A DNA stretch of 64,000 bases from Chelonoidis abingdonii. Its lineage: Eukaryota > Chordata > Testudines > Testudinidae. Both the position numbers and the translations under genes were made by a program. The stretch is taken from assembly GCF_003597395.2 (NCBI RefSeq), contig NC_133771.1:43659941-43723940 (forward strand). The letters are read 5' to 3'. How positions within the stretch are numbered: position 1 is the stretch's first letter; the number at the start of each line of letters is the position of its first letter. Below are positions 55,643 to 64,000 of this stretch, piece by piece. Under the pieces are notes generated by a model. It searched no databases and was not told the DNA's origin. It worked only from the letters and a program-made list of their open reading frames with translations.

Positions 55643-55830
55643 CACCTCTACCTCGATATTACAGTGTCCTTAGGAGCCAAAAAATCTTACCGTGTTATAG
55701 GTCAAACCGTGTTATATCGAACTTGCTTTGATCCACTGGAGTGCACAGTCCTGCCCCCCCGGAGTGCTGCTTTATCGCATTATATCCGAATTTGTGTTAT
55801 ATCAGGTCGTGTTATATCGGGGTAGAGGTG
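55643..55830. mobile_element. Tc1/mariner-type MITE
   Basis: 188 bp, with inverted termini CACCTCTACCTCGATAT and ATATCGGGGTAGAGGTG. It is flanked by TA on both sides (55641-55642, 55831-55832). The interior has repeated CGTGTTATATCG motifs. There is no transposase. Confidence 0.85.
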
Positions 55831-58457
55831 TATGTGGAGTAGAACAAATTGCACAGTGATTTCTAGAAGTACGTTTTTGCATTTTACTAAAGTGCAATTG
55901 TGAATACACACCAAGAGGACTTCTTATTATCAAACCATTTTTTAAAAAGTGAAATTCTATCATAGAGATTACTAAAGAGGAAAAACATGAATATGTTTAT
56001 TATCAGACACAACAGAACCAATCAGTCTTTGCAAATGTTCACTCATGAGTATTCTCTTTGAAGGAATTTTATTTAGTGAGGAAGGGAAGTAACTGGACAG
56101 TAAGGAACCTGCAGTATTCTAATACTTCATTATTACTGACAATAACAGAATTATACTTTTTTTTTTTACTGATCTCTGTCTTTTTTAAATCATAGTTTTA
56201 ATGTTATGAAATGTCTATGGCCTCATTCTGCAATGGGCTCTGTGCGGGCAGATACCTGTTCATGTGCAGAGCCCCACTGACTTCAGAGGAAACTGGGATT
56301 CCACATAGATGGGGCCTTACTCTTTTATCCCATGCAAAATCACAAAATTCACATAACTTGACTGCCAGTTAAACTCAGTTTCTTGCTATATCTGTCTTCC
56401 ATTTCATTTCATTTCATTCTGAGTAGTCTCCCCCTCTACTATTTGCATCTTTAGTCTCCCTTGATTTGCTACTCAGTTGCTGTTTTTCTCCCTTAAGCCT
56501 CCTCTCTAAAACTCCAGATGCTCATCACAAGAGGTTTCACTGTGAGTGCCGTGTCCGGCATACCCTGAGGATACAGGTGTAGCCCTCTCCAAGAAGCAAG
56601 CACCAAGAAGGAGGCTTGAGCCACACCTTGAGAGAAGGGCTATACGAGTTTTAATAATGTTGAAAAAATACAGTTGTTTCCTCATTCATTTTTCAAGTTA
56701 CTATCAGTCTGATACTGCTTCCAAAATTAGGATGGAAACCAAAATCAAACACAGCACTCTAATATTTCCTGTACTCCCTTATTACAGCTGGATTACAGCT
56801 CCTTAAGTACCAGTGAGGAACAAATACTGCACTGTATCTGCCCTTGAAATAGGATTCTGTTTTATGCTCTTTGCTAGGCACACAGATTGTAAAAGGAAAA
56901 ATCTTATATTGCTGTTATAGCTTTCTTCATCCCATCTATACCACCATATTTCACCTTTGTGTTAATGAACACTATACTGAGTTTTCACTCCAGCTGACAA
57001 GGATCTTAAGTTTTTTCATTTGTTTATTTGTTTGTTTTTTGTTTTGTTTTTAAACTTTAGTTCAAACAAATTATCTGCACTCTAGTGGACAGAAAATACA
57101 AGATGTTTCATCAGCTTATATATATAAGTTACAGTTTTGTGCTTTGTACTTTACAACGTCAGTGTTTCACTGTATCCAGTCTAACAAAAATCAGGAGGTA
57201 TTTCTATGCCATTCTACACAATTTCAATTTATTTAAAAAAGAATAAACTGTGAGAAGTCAGTATGTTATGGTCAGTCTTTGTTTTTTTTATTATTATTTA
57301 TTATATATATTTGTGCTTGGTGTCTTGGGGGAAGATTGTTTAGGGTGGGTTGTGGGTTTTTTGGTTGTTTTCATTATTCTTTTAATACTAGCTGGCTTTA
57401 AAGTTACTAACACATACGCATGTACAACTGTAACTCCATAAAGATTGTGAATTTCCAACTGGGGAGTTAACAGGAAGGCTTTAAACTACCTTTACCAATC
57501 CTAGGTCCTGAAAGCAGCCTAGTTATGCCCGCACCATAGCTTTCTTTCACCACTTCTCAGCCTGGGAATTTTAGAGAATCACTAGGCTGATTCAATACTA
57601 CCCAAGGATTCTATATGCTGGGACTCCTCCAATGATTGGACTCTACTGGCCTATTGGACAGCTTTCCACTGATGGAGTAGTACAAAACTGCTCCATTCTG
57701 CTGGGGCACCAGGGAAATCATTCACAATGATTTAATAATGTGGTAATAAAGTAGGAAAAATCTCTATACAGCATGTCCATCATACAAAAGTCATTACAAA
57801 GCACATACAACTAAAGAGAAAATGAAAATACTATGTTTTGATGATTTTTTCCACCCTTAAAGGTTACAAAATAAAACGTTTGGTAAATTATTAAGTTCAA
57901 ACAAAGATTTAGACTAATTACCAAAAGCAGTGCTATTTTGACAAAAATATCAATTGTAGACTTGCAAATAGCAGTAATTTATAAATAAACAAAAGAAAGA
58001 ACGAAAAAAAGAACGAAAGAACATCCTCTGTCCCCAAGCTGACTTAACATATAGTGCTTAAGAATCCCTCAACACAAGATTTTGAATAAAACATATTAAA
58101 GATACGAAACTAGCATAGAGACCTTTATACCCAATATCTTGCAAACTGTACCAAAATGAAAGGAAAATATTCTCGACAACTCCTGCGAAAATCAGATTGA
58201 AACCAAACATAAAATGTGTTACTTTTCTGGTTAGGATTATGTGAACCTTTTTAAAGCTGAAGATTTATAAAAAATATATGTTTTAAATCTGACAGAGTAG
58301 ATATAAAAGAGAATCTGAAGAATGTATGGTGCTCTTTTATTGCAAAAAAACCATGTATGTGTAGACTAATGCTTATTTTTGCCATAACACAAATGAAGAT
58401 TTATTTTTATTGTATGTTTTAAAACTTCAACTATTATATACATACACATTTTGGAAG

Positions 58458-58595
58458 ATTCATCTTCTTGGAGCAAGGATTCTCTTTTCTATGTTTGTAC
58501 AGCACCAAGCACAATACAGCCCCGACCTAGCTGGCTGCTAGGTGCTACTTCAATATAAATGGTAAATAAATAAAATAATAATAATAGTAATAATA
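58458..58595 (+). mobile_element. L2-like LINE 3' tail
   Basis: Resembles the tail at 45700-45825: 'CTTGGAGCAAGGATTCTCTT', 'TTGTACAGCACCAAGCACAA', GCTAGGTGCTAC, ending in AATAATAATA repeats. Confidence 0.65.
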
Positions 58596-60769
58596 CTCAC
58601 TGCTTTATTAAAAAAACATTTACAGCAGAATTTTATGCTTTGCTAAACTTTTATGTGGTATGGAACATAAGGACCCAATCTTAGAATAATTTCAGTACAT
58701 GCCTGCCTTTGCTGTCATGAGGAGTCTCATTTAACTTGTAAAACTCATAACATGGACTACTTAAGTATCTGCAGGATTGAGCCCTAATTTCGGTTTGATC
58801 ACAGCTACCAACACTTGAAGCTGCAGCACTTCTAAGAAAAAGTGCTGTTTGTGGTACATGTGTTTTCATCAGTTTCACTGGATGAAGTGAAACAGAACAG
58901 ATTCCCCCTGTTGATCCAATAGGATTATCTTGGGTTACAATCCTGAGAACACTTATGTATGTACTTTAACTCTGTGTGCAGGCTTGTTAACTCCCCTAAA
59001 AATAAGGACTGTAGGATAGGTTATCCCTTATGTGTGTGCTAACAATAGGAACCTCATTATATACTAGTATGCATGTTGTAAAAAGAATATATTATGAACT
59101 GGTGAAAGGTTGCAATGGTGAATCAGTTGCAGATAAACATCTTGATCCTAGTTTGCAGAAATATATCACTTTACAAACATACAGTTATGGAGTAGATTAA
59201 TATTTCTATCAGCATTTTACATATAGGTGAATTTAGGTTCAAGGTAATTAGAAGAATAATTTCATACAATAACACAGTAAATCAGCATCAGCACCAGGTT
59301 TACAATCCAGATAACATGACTGGTCATCTTACTCCTAATACTCTAAACTCCAGAAGAATTGTTTACTCTGTCTATGGCTCTCCTTCTCTTTACTGAAAGG
59401 GGCATCACCATTATCCATAATCATCCAAAGAATAAAAAAAGATATTGAAACTTTTTGAAAATTGCTCCAATTTCTTGAAAGTTGTATGAGCTGACAAAAG
59501 CAAATTTTGTCTCAAAACTCTTCTATCACTAACTGTTTGCTCAACTCTTGTACTGGATCTGTTGCTCCACTAGCCATTTGTCATAACTACATGCTTTCTA
59601 TTTCATTTTCCACACAATTCAGATAGCAAAAATAAAATAAATTTTCTGAAGTTTGAGCTTTGGGTTAACAGCTATTCCTGCCAAGCTATCTCCTGCCAAG
59701 CCAATAATAGGAAATTAAGCAGAAAGACTATTGTTTCAAGATGATATGTTGCCCTACAGCTATTCAAAAGCAATTTTAACTGAATTATCTCTGAAACAGA
59801 GTAGGGAGAATAGAAACACTTAATTCTCTGGGAAGACTGGAAACATGGCACATTCAAAGGATATATTAAATTCCCAAAGAATCAATTTGTCTGTGTGATA
59901 TAGTGTTCTCATTCTTATATCAGCAGCATCTATCTAGCCAACTCAGTGATGCGTAAAATGCAGGATACTTGCTGAATATATAATTTATGCATGTGGTCTG
60001 TGCACCAAAATTGCTGCATCATGCATGAATTCTTATCAAAATTTTATGCAAAAAAGGATATCCTGTACAATGGAAAAGTATTGTAAAATTTACCCTTCAG
60101 TGCCATTTAAATGAACCTATGTTTTAAAAAAGATATATATGAATTTAGTGTGACTAACAAGGACTGTGGTAAGGGATGCTTTAGGAAAGAATTGGAGCTG
60201 GTTGGCACATAGAACTAAACCAGAAGATTCCCTGATTGCCCTTCACAGTGGAGACCCCAGGTGTAAATCAAGGCAAGAGAGTAGAAAGAGATTGCTTTCT
60301 CACAATGACAGCTGTCAAAGATTACATGGGAAATGAGCTCTGGCTCTCTCAATTTAGTTTGTTGAGAAAGGCAGAAGAATGGTTAAGTCTGCCCTGATGA
60401 TTCTGGAATCTTACTCTGAGTAGATTCAAACCCATGAGGACAAAGAAGTGAAGACTGTGTCAGAGTCCTTTGGGCAGTTTTCTGTTAAAAAGTTGAAAGA
60501 TCATTAAAAGGTACATCATTCCCAGTATTTCACTTTCTGTTCTTTTTTATTTTTACTAGACAGGAATATATGGTTAAACTTAAAAAAAAAAAAAAAGTCT
60601 GTCCAAACAGCATTTAAAAAATTACAAACGTTTTATTTAAAAAACACTGCATTATAATCAATCACTAACAGAATTTGCATTTTAAACACACATTTGAGTT
60701 GTCACTCATGGTGAATCAAGGCAGAGGTTTCACTCTATAAGTGCAAGGCAAATTCTAAGAGATACTACC

Positions 60770-62370
60770 TTAGTAGTAGTAGGCATCCTTTAGTCTCAAG
60801 GGATCATGGGTGTGCTCCCTGGAGAGGCAAAGAATTTACTCAGTTGATTTTATGGCAACCATGAATGTGGCTCAAGAGAGACAATCTCTGATGCATCTGT
60901 CACATTTAAAGGTGACCCTTTGGTCTCTGCCTTCTGAGAGCTCCTTTCTCCTCTGCTAAACTGAACTGCTTCCTCTCATAACTCCGGAGACATTTGCTAA
61001 GCTCTTGTTTCCAAAGGCTGAGGTCTTGAGTGTGATCTTCCCATTCGTGCATATCCATGTCCATTTCTTCAAGGTCTCACTTGCACACATCCTTGAAATA
61101 CAATTTTGGGCGCCCTTTGGGTCTTTTTCCAGATGCCAATTCACCGTAGAGGATGTCCTTTGGGATGAGCCCATCCTTAATTCAGCACATATGCCCATCC
61201 AAGTGGAGGCATCTCTGTTTGAGGAGTGTTTGTATGCAGGGTATGCTGGCCCGTTTGAGCACTTCAGTGTTGGGACTCTGTCCGTCCAGGAGATTACAAA
61301 GATTTGATGAAATGGACCCCAGGTATGTGAACTCATTCACCATTCAAGTTTATAGTTGTTGATCTTTATGGAAGGTGCTTCCTCAACTTCTTGGCACATT
61401 ATGTTAGTCTTTTTTAGGCTTATGGTAAGCCTGAAGTCTTGGCAGGCTTTGGAAAAACTGTCCATTAGGCTTTGAAGATGAGCTTCTGTGTGGATTGTTA
61501 ATGCTGTGTCAACAGTAAAGAGGAGATGTGGGATAAAGGCTTCCTGAGTCTTGGTTTTAGATCTGAGTCTTGCAAGATTGAACAGCTTTCCATCCAATCT
61601 TGTGTGCAAGTAGATTCCCTCAGTTGAGAAACCAAAAGCTTGTTTCAGTAGCAGGGAAGATCCCAAACAGAAAAGGGGCAAGTACACAACCTTGCTTAAC
61701 TCCACTATGAATCTGGAAAGCCTCAGAAACTGAGTCATTGTATTGAATTGGGCTGTACATGTTTTCATGGAAGGATCAAATCATGCTTAAGAGCTTGGAG
61801 GGATATCCAATCTTTTCTATAAGTGTGAATAGTCTTCTACAGACAAAGTCAAAAGCCTTTGTGAGATCAATGAAGGTTATGTAGGGGGGGCTTTTTTTGT
61901 TCTATGCACGTCTCTTGTAGTTGTCTCAGTGAGAAGATCATATTGATAGTAGACCCTTCAGCTCTGAAACTGCACTATGATTCAGGGTAGATTCTGTCTG
62001 CAAGGGTCTGAAATCTATTCAGGACATCTTGGGCAAAGGCTTTTCCCATAATACTAAGAAAGGAAATGCCATGATTGTTGTTACAGTCACTCCTGTCACC
62101 CTTGTTTTTATAGAGAGCAATCATGTGGGCATCTCTCATTTCTTGTAGCACTTCACCTTCTTTCCAGGAGAGGCAGAGCAACTCATGAAGATGTTACAGT
62201 AGAATAGGTTTTCCTCATTTTATGACCTCAGATGGTATGTGGTCTTTTCTGGGGGCCTTTCCATTGAGGAAGCCATCTATGGCAAGGCTAAGCTCCTTGA
62301 CAGTCAGTTCATCATTGAGTTGGGTCATAACAGGCAGGCTTTTGATGGCCTGCATCCGTATCAATATTTT
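60770..62370 (-). mobile_element. Non-LTR retrotransposon, RT half
   Basis: On the minus strand: LLKQAFGFSTEGIYLHTRLD, then KLFNLARLRSKTKTQEAFIP, then HLLFTVDTALTIHTEAHLQS (decayed FADDAAL catalytic box) and LMDSFSKACQDFRLTISLKK, at 61337-61768. The C-terminal block at 60956-61336 includes DRVPTLK and IPKDILYGELASG-like sequence across a frame break. An N-terminal RT part, MIALYKNKGDRSDCNNNHGI, lies at about 62100. It is probably an RTE-like LINE. It is dead through frameshifts and lost catalytic residues. Confidence 0.8.
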
Positions 62371-62589
62371 CATTAATCAGGTCAGGTTATGTCTGCTACC
62401 ATAATGAAAGTAGATTGTACTACCTGCAGCTTATCAAACCTACTGCCTTGTGGGTAGCCCAGGAGAGTGTAAGGCTAAGGGAGCAACCCCTGACAGAAAA
62501 GCCCCACTGCCTTCTGGGTGAATTTGGGAGAATGTAAGGCTATGAGAGTAAACTCAAATAGAAAATCTGGAGTGGAGCCCCAAAGGCAA

Positions 62590-63887
62590 TCCAGTACTAA
62601 TATTTTATTATCTTTCTGATAACTCCTGAAGCAGATTGGGTACTAGATGTATTGGTTCTTCCTCTCCTCTGGATTTTACCGATGATGCCGAGAGGGGGAT
62701 CATGAAGCATGGGCAACTCATGGCCTCCATATCATCTGCCCAGGCTTGAGCCCTGGAGATGTACTTCAGATTCGCCTCGAACATTGACACAACTCAGGAG
62801 GCAGCAGTCGCTGGTTCTAAGTGCTTAGTCATTGGCTTAGAGTTGAGCACCAAAAGCTGTCTCCAGCAGCGGGAGAGATCATCATATCTCACTGGACAAC
62901 CACCACCTTCATAACACTGGACAGCCCCCAGATAATAGGGTGCTCTCCTCTCACAGTCTCCCTGCTTCAATGGGTGCTTGGAGCTTAGCGTTTTATAACT
63001 TGACAAGTGGACCATAACCAATGCACCAGGCAAATCATGTAAAAGAAAGAAAACACCCTTAAAGATAGGGTGCTGGAATGGTCGCACCATGACAACTGGA
63101 TTATCTGAGGACCTTCACCAGATCAACTATGCTCATTAAACTGACGTGATTAATGACAAGCTGAAATGACAAAATGTGGATATCACATCCCTCCAAGAAA
63201 CATGGCTAGCATTGAGTGCATCTCTCAGAGAAAAAGAATATACATTTTTTTTTGGCAGGGGAAAAGAGCAGAAGAAACACAAGAGCACAGAGTGTGATTT
63301 GCCATCAAGAACTCATTTCTGGCCATGATTAAGCCACCCACAAATGGATCAGAGAGAATTTTGGTACTATAGTTATTCACATCTGAGGGCCCTGCCAATT
63401 TTGTGAGTGTGTATGCCCCAACACCACCGTCAGCAAGATTCTGAAACACAAATATGTTTTCCAGCTAAGGGATTTTAATACAAGGGTGGGAGCTTATCAT
63501 GAAGCCTGGACCAACTGTCTTGGTCAACACGGAACTGGTAAGATGAATGGAAATGGTCAGAGACTGCTAGAATTTTGTTCTAACAAACTCTTTATTCCAG
63601 ACAAAATTGCAACACAAAGTGTCTTGGAAACATCCCAGATCTGGCCACTGGCACCAACTGGATCTTATCATCACAAGGCGTGCCAACCTTACCATCTGCC
63701 TTATTACTCACTGTTATCAAAGTGCTAATTGCAACACAAACCACTCTCTCATATGTAGCAAGGTCAGACTTAAACCAAAGACAAGACACAGATTGAAAGT
63801 AAAAGGATGTCCTTGTATTAACCTCAGTGCCATAGAGTACCAAGAAAAGTCACAGCAGTACAAGAATAGATATAACGTCGACTGGCT
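62590..63887 (+). mobile_element. Same non-LTR retrotransposon, endonuclease half, inverted
   Basis: On the plus strand: GCWNGRTMTTGLSEDLHQIN near 63070, DITSLQETWLA near 63180, then an endonuclease region with SVYAPTPPSA near 63410, FNTRVGAYHEAWTNCLGQHG near 63480 and HKVSWKHPRSGHWHQLDLII near 63610. This is the N-terminal apurinic-type endonuclease of the same LINE. It faces away from the RT half at 60770-62370. Confidence 0.75.
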
Positions 63888-64000
63888 AACCTAGTGAGGA
63901 GGGCTTTAAACTAGGTTCGATGGGGGAAGGTGACCAAAGCCCAAAGGTAAGTCTCAAAGAGGGAAACCTGGAGGAAGGGATGGAACTTGGAGAATGCGGG
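63888..64000 (+). mobile_element. CR1 LINE, partial, running off the window
   Basis: CTAGTGAGGAGGGCTTTAAA, ACTAGGTTCGATGGGGGAAG and GTGACCAAAGCCC match the internal CR1 region I remember upstream of the endonuclease ORF. The element continues past the window edge. Confidence 0.6.

Larger units (their letters stand above)
53920..64000 (-). other. CSMD1 intron (incomplete) upstream of the first exon in the window
   Basis: No further sushi exon was seen on the minus strand over 10 kb. The intron holds a 24-nt poly(A) run (54131-54154), a mariner MITE (55643-55830), an L2-like tail (58458-58595), an inverted non-LTR element (60770-63887) and the start of a CR1 (63888 to the end). I recognised nothing in 54160-55620, 55840-58450 or 58600-60760. 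Confidence 0.7.

Noticed and set aside
53920..64000. Possible further CSMD1 exons upstream
   Set aside because: Scanning the minus strand for sushi signatures (Cys-Gly-Asp/His-Pro-Gly near an acceptor, Trp and a final Cys near a donor) found none.

Overview
This window is vertebrate nuclear DNA, most likely from a turtle (cryptodire). It is AT-rich and packed with interspersed repeats typical of sauropsids: CR1 LINEs with ATTCTATGATTCT tails, L2-like LINE ends, palindromic MITEs, GC-rich hAT elements, and Penelope-like repeats carrying the 'GTTAGTCT..TAAGGTGCCACA' core that I associate with turtles. There are no operons, tRNAs, rRNAs or CRISPR arrays. The turtle call rests on remembered repeat families and was not checked by a search.

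The only host gene I can support lies on the minus strand: the 3' part of CSMD1 (CUB and Sushi multiple domains 1), a very large type I membrane protein. Twelve coding exons are readable from 53919 down to 2297. They total 1824 nt and join in one open frame of 608 codons. In transcript order they encode seven single-exon sushi (CCP) domains, one sushi domain split over two exons, another single-exon sushi domain, a 45-nt linker exon, and the first part of the membrane-proximal ectodomain. The transmembrane segment, cytoplasmic tail and 3' UTR should lie beyond base 1. The 5' exons lie beyond base 64000. Some exons (27423-27602, 19176-19249, 10544-10588) are visible only by reading splice sites. 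The CSMD1 assignment, rather than CSMD2 or CSMD3, rests on remembered similarity to mammalian CSMD1.

Everything else is intron, mostly transposon debris. From left to right: a C-rich block with a perfect 17-bp inverted repeat (1-600); a CR1 split by a 932-bp solo LTR (6175-8241); two short fold-back Penelope-like repeats with long target duplications (8489-8962, 9527-9882); GC-rich hAT elements with 8-bp duplications (13537-13861, 19962-20142, 43040-43355); a hAT inside an inverted CR1 (15222-16310); a hAT with nested palindromes (18289-18706); a Penelope-like element carrying a GC-rich insertion (23612-26395); a CR1 interrupted by a hAT (32232-33180); a decayed Ty3/gypsy pol with its 3' LTR (about 36990-39656); a CR1 with an inverted endonuclease segment (40258-40969); an L2-like LINE (44440-45825); a DIRS-like reverse transcriptase remnant (about 48190-49010); a Tc1/mariner MITE (55643-55830); and a non-LTR element whose 5' and 3' halves face opposite ways (60770-63887).

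The longest open frames in the window (137-200 codons) are mostly produced by these GC-rich or LINE-derived repeats and are not genes. I found no convincing new biological system. The most unusual material is the Penelope-like elements, their short derivatives, and the indel-rich stretch at 24020-26395.
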